From the NCBI RefSeq assembly GCF_964059165.1, contig NZ_OZ060413.1, positions 62,001 through 126,000 of the forward strand: a stretch of DNA of 64,000 bases, read 5' to 3'. The notes beneath the pieces are model-generated. The model worked only from the letters and a program-made list of their open reading frames with translations. It did not search any database and was not told where the DNA came from. Made by a program: the position numbers and the translations under genes. The DNA is from Buchnera aphidicola (Cavariella theobaldi) (GTDB taxonomy: Bacteria > Pseudomonadota > Gammaproteobacteria > Enterobacterales > Enterobacteriaceae). This document shows positions 42,227 to 52,638 of the stretch, piece after piece; the first letter of the stretch is position 1; each line of letters begins with the position of its first letter.

Positions 42227-43555
42227 TTATACGAATATAAATTGATTTATATTTTTTGATGGAATTTTATTTTTCCATGTAATTTTCCAAATTTTTTTAT
42301 TTTTTTCATTAGTATTTACAATAAAAACTCCCAAGGCGCTAATAAATCTATCATTATAAAATAATAATGGAATTTGATTACGCAACCAAGGCGGTATGTT
42401 TTTTTCTTGCCAAATTTTTTTGATATTTCTTTTTTTGTTTCTGCCTATAATTAATAAGGTTCCTTCATACTGAAATCTAATATTTATGAGTTCATTTTTT
42501 TTAGGTATAGGTAAAGACAAGCCTGCGGGATTTTGTTTTAATTCACCTAATGCATTAGGTAAAATTAAATTTTTACTTGTATCATGCCAAAATATAATTA
42601 TATTTTTTATTATTGGTTGCGTGGTTATTAAGTATAATACACTCTTAAAGCGTCTTATTTCTTTTTGATTGAGAACAATCTTAGGATTAGCATCTTTTTG
42701 ACTATATATCATTTGATAGTAAATAGAATGAATCATTTTGTATGAAGGCATTTTAATAGTTTTTTTAGAAATCCAATATCTTATTAATGAGTGACATTTT
42801 ATTTTATTAATATTTTTAAAATTTTTTATTTTTAAGCCATAATCTGATGTTATGTATTGTTTTATTTCTTGTTTAAGAAAATGTCTTAGTAGTATAGTTT
42901 CTTGTCGGCATATATTGGCGCTACGTGCACAATTTTTTAAAAAATAAGGCCATCTTTCTTGTAGAATGGGAATAATTTTATGTCGAATAAAATTACGATC
43001 ATATAAAATATCTGAATTACTAAAGTCTTCTATCCATTTCAGTTTATTATTTTGTGCATATAATTCCAAGTCTTGACGTATTATATTTAAAAAAGGACGA
43101 ATAATTTTTTTGTTTCCGAATTTACTTGTTTGTTCCATACCAGATAATCCAGTAGGACCGCTTCCTCTTTTTAAAGATAAAATTAATGTTTCACATTGAT
43201 CATTTAGATGATGTCCGGTAAGTAGTATTTCATTAATGCATAAATTTTGATAGATAATTGTATATCTTTTAATGCGCAACTGTTCTTCACAGTTATGTTT
43301 TTTTATCTTAATAAAGATATCTTTAATAATTAATGGTATTTTATACTTTTTGCATATTTTTTTGCAGTGTATAGCCCATTCTTTAGAAAGATAATTAATA
43401 TTATGATTAATATGTATTGCTCTTATTTGAATAGATGGAATGTTTTCTTTTTGAATGGTAAATATTTTATGCAATAATACTGTAGAGTCTAATCCTCCAC
43501 TGTATGCTATTAAGAATAATTTATTTTTAGATTGTTCAATAATTTTTTTAATCAC
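42227..43555 (-). CDS. tilS: tRNA(Ile)-lysidine synthetase TilS
   Basis: Converts C34 of the CAU tRNA-Ile to lysidine so that it reads AUA codons. The ATP-PPase loop is SGGLDSTVLLHK. HLNDQCETLILSLKRGSGPTGLSG and DRNFIRHKIIPIL are family segments. The C-terminal tRNA domain contains IWQEKNIPPWLRNQIPLLFY. There is no ATG near the expected N-terminus. A GTG at 43555 gives 442 residues, near the E. coli 432. The longer frame upstream reads through the tRNA-Val gene and is not credible. Confidence 0.88.
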   Translation of the reverse strand: MIKKIIEQSKNKLFLIAYSGGLDSTVLLHKIFTIQKENIPSIQIRAIHINHNINYLSKEWAIHCKKICKKYKIPLIIKDIFIKIKKHNCEEQLRIKRYTIIYQNLCINEILLTGHHLNDQCETLILSLKRGSGPTGLSGMEQTSKFGNKKIIRPFLNIIRQDLELYAQNNKLKWIEDFSNSDILYDRNFIRHKIIPILQERWPYFLKNCARSANICRQETILLRHFLKQEIKQYITSDYGLKIKNFKNINKIKCHSLIRYWISKKTIKMPSYKMIHSIYYQMIYSQKDANPKIVLNQKEIRRFKSVLYLITTQPIIKNIIIFWHDTSKNLILPNALGELKQNPAGLSLPIPKKNELINIRFQYEGTLLIIGRNKKRNIKKIWQEKNIPPWLRNQIPLLFYNDRFISALGVFIVNTNEKNKKIWKITWKNKIPSKNINQFIFV

Positions 43556-43611
43556 GTCTATAAATTGAATTAAAATAATTTTTGTGAAGTATATACGAAA
43601 ATAAAAATTTA

Positions 43612-43685
43612 TACGTTCGAGTGGACTTGAACCACCAACTTCTACCATGTCATGGTAGCACTCTAACCAATTGAGTTACGAACGT
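43612..43685 (-). tRNA. tRNA-Val (anticodon GAC)
   Basis: Reverse-strand cloverleaf of 74 bases: acceptor ACGTTCG/CGAACGT, D-arm ACTCAATTGGTTAGAGT, anticodon stem CTACC/GGTAG with loop ATGACAT (anticodon GAC), and T-arm GGTGGTTCAAGTCCACT. The first pair is A:U rather than the G:C usual for this tRNA. CCA is not encoded. Confidence 0.94.
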
Positions 43686-43904
43686 ATATAATTAAAGAAT
43701 ATATTATTTTTTATAATAATGCATCTAAATAATTATATATTATTTTTTTTAGAATATACAAATATTTTATTTGAAAAGATAATATTTCTATAGTATTAGT
43801 AATAATATAAAAATATCTGATTAATATTGTATATTTATTGTGAAAATATTTTATATTTTACATGAATATGATAATAAATAATAAATTTATATTAACGAGG
43901 TATT

Positions 43905-44546
43905 ATGTTTACAGGTATTGTACATGGCACAGCAAATGTTGTATCTATAGAAAAGAAAAAAAATTTTCATAGTTATACTATTAAGCTTTCATCTCTTTTA
44001 TCTGAAGGATTAAAAGTTGGAGCTTCAGTGTCAAATAATGGCTGTTGCTTAACAGTAAAACATATTGATAAATTATATTATACTTTTGATATTATGAAAG
44101 AAACATTAAATCATACTAATTTGGGAATATTAAATATTGGAGATTATATTAATATTGAAAGATCCGCTAAATATGGTGATGAAATTGGTGGTCATATAGT
44201 ATCTGGACATATCCTAAATACAGCAGAGGTTTGTCGCATATCTGAATTCAGTAATAATTATACTTTATGGTTAAAAATACACAACAAAAATATTATGAAA
44301 TATTTTTTTTATAGAGGATTTATTTGTATAGATGGTATTAGTCTTACTATTGGTGAAATTATTGAAAACGAATTTTGTATTCATATAATACCAGAAACTT
44401 TATTACGTACAACAATAAAAAATAAAAAAAAAGGCAGTTTAATGAATATTGAAATTGATGTTCAGACACAAATTATTGTGGATACAACAGAGCGTTTTAT
44501 AAATAATCAAAAAAAATATTTATTCAAAAATATAATATCCCATTAA
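43905..44546 (+). CDS. ribE: Riboflavin synthase, alpha subunit
   Basis: Dismutates two lumazines to riboflavin (gene also called ribC). The 213 residues form two similar lumazine-binding domains. The first starts [15 protein letters not shown] with the active-site NGCCLTV; the second contains [14 protein letters not shown]. It has the conserved SDEIGG-like [13 protein letters not shown] segment. ACGAGG before the ATG; no FMN riboswitch is seen upstream. Confidence 0.96.
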   Translation: MFTGIVHGTANVVSIEKKKNFHSYTIKLSSLLSEGLKVGASVSNNGCCLTVKHIDKLYYTFDIMKETLNHTNLGILNIGDYINIERSAKYGDEIGGHIVSGHILNTAEVCRISEFSNNYTLWLKIHNKNIMKYFFYRGFICIDGISLTIGEIIENEFCIHIIPETLLRTTIKNKKKGSLMNIEIDVQTQIIVDTTERFINNQKKYLFKNIISH

Positions 44547-44661
44547 TACGGGTATAAAAAATAAAAATAATTTTTATTACTGGTTATAAATATTGTATTA
44601 GAAATTCATTAATAACATTTTATTATGAGAAGAAAAATAAAAAATAAAATAGGAATAATAA

Positions 44662-45243
44662 GTGAAGCACTATTTTTTTTTATGTTTATCTAATATATTC
44701 ATCGATAATTTTATTTTAGTAAAATTTCTTGGTTTATGTCCTTTTATGGGTGTTTCAAATAATATTCAAAGTGCTGTGGGTATGAGTTTAGCAACATCCT
44801 TTGTAATTATAATATCTTCATTTTTTTTATGGTTTATAAATGGATTTATCTTAATTCCATATGATCTTTTGTATTTAAGGATAATATTATATATTTTAAT
44901 TATTTCTGTACTTGTTCAGTTTTTAGAATTATTTTTAAAAAAAATTAGTTTTCGTCTATATCTTATGTTGGGAATTTTTCTTCCTTTAATTACAACTAAT
45001 TGTGCTGTGTTAGCTATTCCACTATTTAATATTTATTTACATCATACTTTAATAGAATCTATATTATATGGAGTCAGTGCATCTCTGGGTTATACTTTAG
45101 TAATGATAATATTTTCAAGTATACGAGAGCGTATCATAGTATCTGATATTCCTTTGATCTTTAAAGGTGCTCCCATTGCTTTAATTAACATTAGCTTAAT
45201 GTCAATTACATTTATGGGATTTCAAGGTATAATAAAATTATAA
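44662..45243 (+). CDS. rsxA: Electron transport complex subunit RsxA
   Basis: Inner-membrane subunit of the Rsx/Rnf complex, which in E. coli keeps SoxR reduced and in relatives couples ferredoxin-NAD+ electron flow to ion transport. GTG start at 44662 after TAGGAATAATAA. The 193 residues are the E. coli length, with six hydrophobic helices. [21 protein letters not shown] ([16 protein letters not shown]) and [13 protein letters not shown] are the conserved cysteine-bearing segments. First gene of rsxABCDGE. Confidence 0.96.
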   Translation: MKHYFFLCLSNIFIDNFILVKFLGLCPFMGVSNNIQSAVGMSLATSFVIIISSFFLWFINGFILIPYDLLYLRIILYILIISVLVQFLELFLKKISFRLYLMLGIFLPLITTNCAVLAIPLFNIYLHHTLIESILYGVSASLGYTLVMIIFSSIRERIIVSDIPLIFKGAPIALINISLMSITFMGFQGIIKL

Positions 45244-45245
45244 TT

Positions 45246-45761
45246 ATGTTTATTTTTATTGTTATTTTTATATTGAGTATTTTTTCTTTTATTATAGGAT
45301 TAATATTAAGTTATAGCGCATATATATTACGAATAAAAAGTGATCCTATTATAGAACAAATAAATGAGTGTTTTCCTCAAAGTCAATGTGGTCAATGCGG
45401 ATATTCTGGTTGTTATCCTTATTCAAAAGCAATCATTAATAAAAAAGAGAAAATTGATAAATGTGTTCCAGGTGGCGAAGAAGTGATATTAAAAATTGCT
45501 CAATTATTAAATATCAAACTCACTATTAAAAATGCACTTCAAGATATAAAAAAAGAAATAGTAAACACAACTGTATCAATAGATGAATATAATTGCGTAG
45601 GATGTTCTAAATGTGCTTATTTTTGTCCGGTTGATGCAATCATAGGAGCTCCTAATTTTATTCATACAGTATTAGAAGATTTTTGTACAGGTTGTAACAT
45701 TTGTTTGTTACACTGCCCTACTAATTGTATTAAAATAAAAAAAAGATATGATAATGATTAA
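45246..45761 (+). CDS. rsxB: Electron transport complex subunit RsxB (iron-sulfur)
   Basis: Ferredoxin-like subunit with an N-terminal membrane anchor (about 1-25). A 4Fe-4S cluster site follows in [13 protein letters not shown] with a later Cys, then two classical ferredoxin motifs: [16 protein letters not shown] and [16 protein letters not shown]. At 171 residues it is shorter than the E. coli 192 at the C-terminal end. The last bases overlap a reading frame that belongs to rsxC. Confidence 0.95.
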   Translation: MFIFIVIFILSIFSFIIGLILSYSAYILRIKSDPIIEQINECFPQSQCGQCGYSGCYPYSKAIINKKEKIDKCVPGGEEVILKIAQLLNIKLTIKNALQDIKKEIVNTTVSIDEYNCVGCSKCAYFCPVDAIIGAPNFIHTVLEDFCTGCNICLLHCPTNCIKIKKRYDND

Positions 45762-47300
45762 TATAAAAATTTTCAAAATAAAAAAAATATTTAATTTTAT
45801 TTTTTCTATAAAAAAATGGAGATTATTATTTAATACTATTATTAGAAAAAAAAACATAATTTTTTAGGTGGTATAAAATGTTTTATGATAAAAGATAAAT
45901 ATAAAATATCTTCTATTAAAACATTTCCACTGTCTAAAAAATTTTTTATTTCTATCAAGAATGGAATCAATTTAAAAAATAGATTACGAATCAGTATCAA
46001 TCAGAAAGTGTTACGAGGGCAGCCATTAATTTTTGGACATAATCATACAGTGCCCGTACATGCACCTACATCTGGTTGGATAGAGGATATAATTTTTTAT
46101 TCAGATATTGATATTCCTACGCAAGATAATATTACTATTATCATTAGATCTGATACGAAAGATTCTTGGATACGTGTAAAAACTTATAAAAATTATAAAA
46201 ATTATACCCCCGATAAATTAATAAAGATTATTTATCAATCTGGTATTATTGGATTGGGTGGCGCAAAATTTTCATCTTCTAAAAAATTATTATTAAGTCT
46301 AAATAAAGTTCATACTTTAATTGTGAACGCAGTAGAAAGTGACCCTTATACAACATCTGATGAGTGTTTAATACATAATTATATAGAAGAAATATTGATA
46401 GGATGTGAAATTATTGCTTGGATTACAAAAGTAAATCTAATTTTAATAGCGGTTCAAGATGATAAATTAACATCTATTTCAATCATTAAATCATATATTA
46501 AAAATAAATCTTTATTTAAAATGTTTATTATAACTAATAAATATCCTGCAGGAAGTAGTAAAATTATTATTCAGGCATTAACAGGAAAAGATATACCACA
46601 CGGACAGCATGCTATTGACATGGGTTATTTGATTTTTAATATTGCAACTATATATTCTATTAAAAGAGCTATATTTAATGGTGAACCTCTTACTAATCGT
46701 ATAGTTACTATTGACGGTAATAAAAGTACATATCCTGGAAATTTTTGGATAAGAATAGGCACTCCTTTAGTGGATATTATACATTATCAGAAATGTAAAA
46801 AATATTCAGATTTAATCTTTTATTTAGGAGGTTTTTTTATGGGTGAAAAAACAGTCTATTTGGATAATATTACATTAAAAAGTGAAAATTGTATTTTAAT
46901 TATGTTAAAAAAAGAAGCAGATAAAAAATCAATGGAATACCAATGTATTCGTTGTGGTTACTGTTCTGAATTATGCCCAGTCTCTTTGTTGCCTCAACAG
47001 CTTTATTGGTATAGTAAAGCTAATAATCATATAAAAACAAAAGAATATTATATTTTAGATTGTATTGAATGTGGTATTTGTGAAAAAGTGTGTCCTAGTA
47101 ACATCCCCTTAATTAAATATTTTAAACATGAAAAAAAAATACATTATAAAATAGATTTGCAAAATCATCGTCAAAAAATATCTTTATTAAGATTTAATAC
47201 ACGTCAAAAAAGATTATTGGAGGAAAAAAATATAGTTTCTCAAATAGCACGAAAAGAGCAAATACAATTAGCAATACAACGTATGAAAAAAAAGTCATAA
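45754..47300 (+). CDS. rsxC: Electron transport complex subunit RsxC, 5' end frameshifted
   Basis: NADH/FMN and iron-sulfur subunit. The long frame from the ATG at 45885 carries [30 protein letters not shown], and two cluster motifs [12 protein letters not shown] and [12 protein letters not shown]. It lacks the long Ala/Lys repeat tail of E. coli. Homology starts earlier: the same frame reads FLGGIKCF just upstream. A frame from the ATG at 45754, overlapping the rsxB stop, reads without a stop to 45864. A one-base slip in the A9 (45846-45854) or T6 (45860-45865) run joins them into about 515 residues. The internal ATG alone would lose about 40 residues. Confidence 0.85.
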
Positions 47301-47313
47301 AAAAGAGAAAAAA

Positions 47314-48360
47314 ATGAATTTTCCTTATATATATCCGATGTATAGCATCAGAAAAATAATGTTTTTTGTTTTAATTGCCTGCATTCCTGGCATATGTGCA
47401 AAATGCTATTTTTTTGGATTAAATGTTTTAGTGCAAATATTTTTTTCTATTGTTATTTCTATATTATTTGAAATAATTATTTTAAAAATGTGTCATAAAA
47501 ACATTAAGTTTTATTTATATGATAATTCTGTTATTGTAACTGCTATATTATTTGGAGTTAGCCTTCCTTCTTTATTACCATGGTGGATTATTTTTATTGG
47601 TTTATTTTTTTCTATTATTGTTGCTAAACATTTATATGGTGGCATTGGACAAAATATATTCAATCCAGCAATGATTGGTTATGCAATATTATTGATATCT
47701 TTTCCATTATATATGAGTAATTGGAAAGAACGTGATTTATCTCTTTCATTAATCGAAGATGTTAAAGCATCATATAGTGTTATTTTTTTAAAAAATAGTA
47801 TATATCCTGAAGAAAATAATAACCCAGTATTAGTATCACCTGAATTATTTTCACAAGCTACCCCTTTAAATGATTTTAAAACACATTCTCACCTTAATTA
47901 TAATAATTTTTTACATTCCACTCTTGAAGAATATCAAATAGTTAATCTTAAAAATAGTTGGAAATGGATTAATATTAATTTTTTATTGGGTGGTATTTTT
48001 TTAATATATAAAAAAATTATTTGCTGGAGAATTCCATTAAGTTTTTTAATTACTTTAAGTTTTTTATCTACAATTACTTGGCTGTGGAATGCTACATTGT
48101 TTTCTTCTCCTATAATACATTTTTTATCTGGAGGAACAATGATATGTGCATTTTTTATTGCTACTGATCCAGTTACAATGCCTTGTACTAACACAGGTCG
48201 AATTATTTTTTCTATTATTACTGCTCTTTTGGTATGGTTACTACGTAATTATAGTAACTACCCAGATTCTATTGCCTTTTCAGTATTATTTTCTAATATG
48301 CTTGTACCGCTCATTGATTATTTCATTAAGCCATCTGTTTATGGTCATAAAAAAATATGA
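47314..48360 (+). CDS. rsxD: Electron transport complex subunit RsxD
   Basis: Multi-helix membrane subunit related to NqrB, carrying a covalently bound FMN in the family. The 348 residues are near the E. coli 352. The likely flavinylated threonine is Thr183 in [27 protein letters not shown] and [17 protein letters not shown] are family segments. It ends overlapping the rsxG start (ATGA). Confidence 0.95.
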   Translation: MNFPYIYPMYSIRKIMFFVLIACIPGICAKCYFFGLNVLVQIFFSIVISILFEIIILKMCHKNIKFYLYDNSVIVTAILFGVSLPSLLPWWIIFIGLFFSIIVAKHLYGGIGQNIFNPAMIGYAILLISFPLYMSNWKERDLSLSLIEDVKASYSVIFLKNSIYPEENNNPVLVSPELFSQATPLNDFKTHSHLNYNNFLHSTLEEYQIVNLKNSWKWININFLLGGIFLIYKKIICWRIPLSFLITLSFLSTITWLWNATLFSSPIIHFLSGGTMICAFFIATDPVTMPCTNTGRIIFSIITALLVWLLRNYSNYPDSIAFSVLFSNMLVPLIDYFIKPSVYGHKKI

Positions 48361-48974
48361 AAAAAATAAATGTTATGTGGAAAAATTCTTTATTACTTAG
48401 CATATTTGCGACAATATTTATCGCCATGACAGTATTGTTTTTTCATATCACTAAATATAAAATCCTGCAATATGAAGAAGAAGCAAAAAAAATATTCTTG
48501 AAAGAAGTGGTATCTAAAGAAATATATAGTACTTGTATTAAAAAATTATATAAAGTCCAAGATATATTGCTGGGAGATAACAAAATTCATAATTTATGGA
48601 TATTTTTTAAAAATAAAGAAGCATATATTGCTGTTGCTGAAAGTGTTGCACCAGATGGTTATGCTGGATCAATTAATATTTTAGTTGCAGCAGATTTTAA
48701 TGGAACTATTATGGGTGTAAGAGTATTATCTCATCAGGAAACTCCAGGTATTGGAGATAAAATTGACTTTTCTGTGTCTAATTGGATTAGTCAATTTCAT
48801 AATATGCATGTGTTCAATATTTTAGATAACGATATTCTTTTAAAAAAATATGGAGGTAAAATTGAGCAATTTACAGGAGCTACCATTACTCCTCAGGCTG
48901 TTACCAATGCCATTAAAAGAACAGTTCTATTTATAAAAAATATCGTCAAAACTCATTACAAAGGAGTAAAATGA
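48357..48974 (+). CDS. rsxG: Electron transport complex subunit RsxG
   Basis: Single-span subunit (helix about 11-31) with a periplasmic FMN-binding domain related to NqrC. The 205 residues contain [16 protein letters not shown] and the flavin attachment motif [10 protein letters not shown]. It overlaps rsxD and rsxE by four bases each. Confidence 0.95.
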   Translation: MKKINVMWKNSLLLSIFATIFIAMTVLFFHITKYKILQYEEEAKKIFLKEVVSKEIYSTCIKKLYKVQDILLGDNKIHNLWIFFKNKEAYIAVAESVAPDGYAGSINILVAADFNGTIMGVRVLSHQETPGIGDKIDFSVSNWISQFHNMHVFNILDNDILLKKYGGKIEQFTGATITPQAVTNAIKRTVLFIKNIVKTHYKGVK

Positions 48975-49657
48975 AATTAAAGCTTTTTTTATACAATCGC
49001 ATTTGGAAAAATAATTCTTCTTTAGTGCAGTTTTTAGGATTGTGCCCTTTATTAGCTATGACTACTAATATAACTAATGCTATTGGTTTAGGTATGGTTA
49101 CAACTATAGTATTAACTATGACTAATACAATTATTTCTGTATTAAAAATTTTTATACCTAAAGAAATTAGAATTCCAATTTATATGATTATTATTTCTTC
49201 AGTGGTTACTTGTACTGAAATGTTATTACATGCTTATCAATCAGATTTATATAAATCATTAGGTGTGTTTATTCCTTTAATTGTAACCAATTGCATTATT
49301 CTTGCAAGAGCTGATTTTATAGCCTATAAAAAATCTATATTTATTTCTTTTTTAGATGGTATTTTCATAGGTTTGGGCTCCACTATTGCCATTTTTATAG
49401 TAGGTGCTATAAGAGAATTTTTTGGTAATGGTACACTTTTTTTTGGAATCAATAAAATTTTTATTATATTTAATCATCATGAATACTGGACATTCATAGA
49501 TAAAAATCATACTATTCTTTTAGCTGTTTTACCTCCTGGTGGTTTTATGATATTAGGTTTTTTAATTGCTATAAAAAATATGATTAATATTAGAAAAAGC
49601 AATAAACTTTTTTCATATTGCACTGAATGTAAAAAAAATAATATAATCAAGAAATAA
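48971..49657 (+). CDS. rsxE: Electron transport complex subunit RsxE
   Basis: Six-helix membrane subunit paralogous to RsxA. The 228 residues include [18 protein letters not shown] and [17 protein letters not shown], then the long [14 protein letters not shown] and [14 protein letters not shown] segments typical of RsxE. The Cys-rich tail ends [10 protein letters not shown]. Last rsx gene; nth follows five bases later, as in E. coli. Confidence 0.95.
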   Translation: MKLKLFLYNRIWKNNSSLVQFLGLCPLLAMTTNITNAIGLGMVTTIVLTMTNTIISVLKIFIPKEIRIPIYMIIISSVVTCTEMLLHAYQSDLYKSLGVFIPLIVTNCIILARADFIAYKKSIFISFLDGIFIGLGSTIAIFIVGAIREFFGNGTLFFGINKIFIIFNHHEYWTFIDKNHTILLAVLPPGGFMILGFLIAIKNMINIRKSNKLFSYCTECKKNNIIKK

Positions 49658-49662
49658 TATTT

Positions 49663-50298
49663 ATGAATTATAAAAAACGTTATAAGATATTGTCTTTATT
49701 TCTTATTCATAATCCATATCCAAAAACAGAGTTAATTTTTTCTTCTTCTTTTGAACTGTTGTTGTCTGTTATGCTATCAGCTCAATCTACCGATTTTATG
49801 GTTAATAAAATTACTAAAAAATTATTTAAAATTGCTAATACGCCCGAAAAAATTCTTCAATTAGGCATAGAAAATTTAAAATTTTATATAAAAAGTTTAG
49901 GTTTGTATAATATTAAATCGGAAAATATTATTAAAACTTCTATTTTACTATTAAACAAGTACGATGGATTAATTCCACGAACTCGTTTTAAATTAGAACA
50001 ATTGCCGGGTGTAGGAAGAAAAACTGCTAATATTATATTGAATATATTATTTAAAAAAAATACCATTGCAGTAGATACTCATGTTTTTAGAGTATGTAAT
50101 AGAACTAATTTTGCTCAAGGTAAAAACGTTCAAGAATTAGAAAAAAAATTATTAAAAGTAGTGCCGACCATATTTAAGATTAATTTTCATTTTTGGTTTC
50201 TTTTGCATGGACGTTATATTTGTACTGCGCGTAATTTTCAATGTCAAAAATGTATAATATATAATTTATGTGAATATAAAAATAATATATTACTTTAA
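49663..50298 (+). CDS. nth: Endonuclease III
   Basis: Base-excision DNA glycosylase/lyase for oxidised pyrimidines. The 211 residues match E. coli. The helix-hairpin-helix with catalytic lysine is LPGVGRKTANIIL, the catalytic Asp is in AVDTHVFRVCNRT, and the C-terminal 4Fe-4S loop has four cysteines in CTARNFQCQKCIIYNLC. All catalytic residues look intact. Confidence 0.97.
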   Translation: MNYKKRYKILSLFLIHNPYPKTELIFSSSFELLLSVMLSAQSTDFMVNKITKKLFKIANTPEKILQLGIENLKFYIKSLGLYNIKSENIIKTSILLLNKYDGLIPRTRFKLEQLPGVGRKTANIILNILFKKNTIAVDTHVFRVCNRTNFAQGKNVQELEKKLLKVVPTIFKINFHFWFLLHGRYICTARNFQCQKCIIYNLCEYKNNILL

Positions 50299-50336
50299 TT
50301 TATAAAAACTAATATTAAAATTATTTGGATCCATAC

Positions 50337-52517
50337 GTGATTATTGCCACAGTAATCGTACATTTGTCTATTAAAAAATATTTTCAATATCGCGTTCCGA
50401 ATGATATGACTCCAGTCATTGGAGGGCGTGTTATAGTGCCTTTTCGTTCAAAAGAATTAATAGGTATTGTTTTATCAATATATACTAATGTTAATATAGA
50501 TGAAAAAAAATATAAATTTATTAAATCTATTATTGATAAAAAATCTCTTTATACTAATCTTTTGTTAGATATACTACTTTGGTCAAGTAAATATTATCAT
50601 TGCCCTGTTGGTGATGTTTTTTTTTCTGTTTTACCTAAATTTTTACAATCAGGTCATGCTTTACCAAAGACATATATCAAAAAATGGACACTAACTAAAA
50701 AAGGTTTATGTATAAATTTCAATGGTTTTAAAGATAATAAAAAAAAAATAAGTGCACTTTTATTGTTAAGGGAAAAAAGTATTTTAGATTATGAATTAAA
50801 AAAATATAATATATCTTCTATGATTTTGCAGGAGTTGATTATAGAAAAATTATGTAAAAAAACATTATTATCTGAAGAATTATTTAAGCAAGAAGATGTC
50901 TTTTTTAATAAAAAGAACATTATTTTAAATGATAGAATAGTATGTCAAATAAAAAAAATTTTAAAAAAAACATATTTTTCATATTGGTTATTAACAAAAA
51001 ATACTTTATTTATAAAAATAAAATTCTATCTTGGTTTGATAAAAAATATTTTAGAAAAAAAATCTCAAATTTTAATTATAGTTCCTTATATTAAAAATAT
51101 TCACCGTATTGTATCTTTATTGAATCGATATTTTTGTATTTCTATTGCTATTATTCACGCTCAACTAACAAGTATTCAATATTTAAGAAATTGGATTGCA
51201 ATTAAAGATGGAAAAAAAAATATTATTATCGGTACTAGTGAAAGTGTTTTTATTCCTTTTTTCAAATTAGGTTTAATTATTATACTAGAAGAAAATAGTT
51301 CTAATTATAAAAATACCAAGAAATTTAGATATAATACTAGAGATATAGGAATTCTTTTGGGTTTTAAAGGAAAAATACCTGTTATTTTAGATTCAGATAC
51401 TCCTTCATTAAAAACATTGCATAATATTTTTTTTAAAAAATGTTCTCGTGTTGATCTAAATTCAAATTATTTTTGTAAAAAAATACAGCAGAAAATAGTT
51501 GATTTAACACATGAAAAAATAAAATGCGGTTTATCACAATCTCTTATAGAGGAGATACATGATACTATTAAAAATAAAAAACAAATTTTGTTAATTTTTA
51601 ATAAATTAAATTTTATTTTTTTTGGTTTAACGTGTAGCTATTGCGGTTGGATAGCAAAATGTAATTTGTGTCATGATTATTTAGAAATTAACTTGTATCA
51701 AAAAATAATGTCTTGCAAATATTGTATTTTAAAAATTAAAATACCTATTTTTTGTGCGCGTTGTAAAGCTTTTCCTTTAATACAGTTGAATTTTGGTAAA
51801 AAATATATTAAAAATATAATAAAACGTTTTTTTCCTAATACACCCCTTATTTGTTTTCTAAAAAAAAATTCATTAAAAAAAAATCATGAAAATTTTTTAA
51901 AATTATCTTCTTTGAATCCTTGTATCATTATTATTACAGAAGAAATGGTACAAAATTATTTTTTTCCTCATGTAAAATTAATTGGTTTAATTTGTATTGA
52001 TCATTATTTTTATTCTACTAATTTTCGATTTATTGAATCTTTTTCTCAATTTTATATGAGTTTAAACCTAATAGTCAGAGATAATTTCTCTCCAGTAAAA
52101 GCAGTAATACAAACATCATTTGCATATCATAAAAGTTTATTAGAATTTTTTGATTTGGGATATTTTTCTTTTGCAAATAAGATATTAAAAAATCGAAAAA
52201 TTTTTTCATTACCTCCTTGGAATTATCAGATAACTGTTTATGCTCAAAGTTTTTCTGCAGAAAAGAGTTTTTATTTTTTATTATTTTTATATACTATTTT
52301 AAAAAAAAAATCTCAAAAAGATAGCACCTCTGTTTGGTTAGTAGGACCTTATCCTGATATTTCATTTCAATACAAAAAAGGTTTTATTTATTATTTATTG
52401 ATACAACATTCATCACAAGTATATCTACAAAAATTGTTAAAAAAGTCTCTATATCTTATTAGTTATTTTTCTATAGCGTATAAAGTAAAATGGTTTGTAA
52501 AAATAGATATAGAATGA
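50337..52517 (+). CDS. priA: Primosomal protein PriA homologue lacking helicase motifs
   Basis: In E. coli PriA restarts stalled replication forks. The GTG at 50337 aligns MIIATVIVHLSIKKYFQY residue for residue with the E. coli start; the product is 726 residues (732 in E. coli). The DNA-binding N-terminus, all eight zinc cysteines (from TCSYCGWIAKCNLC to FCARC) and the LPPW segment are kept. The Walker A loop is replaced by TKNTLFIKIKF, DEEH by LEEN (residues 317-320), and the VAGRAGRAG arginine motif by SLNLIVRDNFS. It can therefore hardly hydrolyse ATP. Likely a structural fork-binding or DnaT/DnaB-recruiting role, or decay. Confidence 0.88.
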   Translation: MIIATVIVHLSIKKYFQYRVPNDMTPVIGGRVIVPFRSKELIGIVLSIYTNVNIDEKKYKFIKSIIDKKSLYTNLLLDILLWSSKYYHCPVGDVFFSVLPKFLQSGHALPKTYIKKWTLTKKGLCINFNGFKDNKKKISALLLLREKSILDYELKKYNISSMILQELIIEKLCKKTLLSEELFKQEDVFFNKKNIILNDRIVCQIKKILKKTYFSYWLLTKNTLFIKIKFYLGLIKNILEKKSQILIIVPYIKNIHRIVSLLNRYFCISIAIIHAQLTSIQYLRNWIAIKDGKKNIIIGTSESVFIPFFKLGLIIILEENSSNYKNTKKFRYNTRDIGILLGFKGKIPVILDSDTPSLKTLHNIFFKKCSRVDLNSNYFCKKIQQKIVDLTHEKIKCGLSQSLIEEIHDTIKNKKQILLIFNKLNFIFFGLTCSYCGWIAKCNLCHDYLEINLYQKIMSCKYCILKIKIPIFCARCKAFPLIQLNFGKKYIKNIIKRFFPNTPLICFLKKNSLKKNHENFLKLSSLNPCIIIITEEMVQNYFFPHVKLIGLICIDHYFYSTNFRFIESFSQFYMSLNLIVRDNFSPVKAVIQTSFAYHKSLLEFFDLGYFSFANKILKNRKIFSLPPWNYQITVYAQSFSAEKSFYFLLFLYTILKKKSQKDSTSVWLVGPYPDISFQYKKGFIYYLLIQHSSQVYLQKLLKKSLYLISYFSIAYKVKWFVKIDIE

Positions 52518-52638
52518 TATATAAGAGTATTTTTTTGTATATTTTTGCTTATTGAACTTCTAAGTAATTAAGATATAATAAATTCTTATAAGTAAAATAT
52601 TTAAATAAAATATAAAAATGTATTAACATGGAGTGCAA

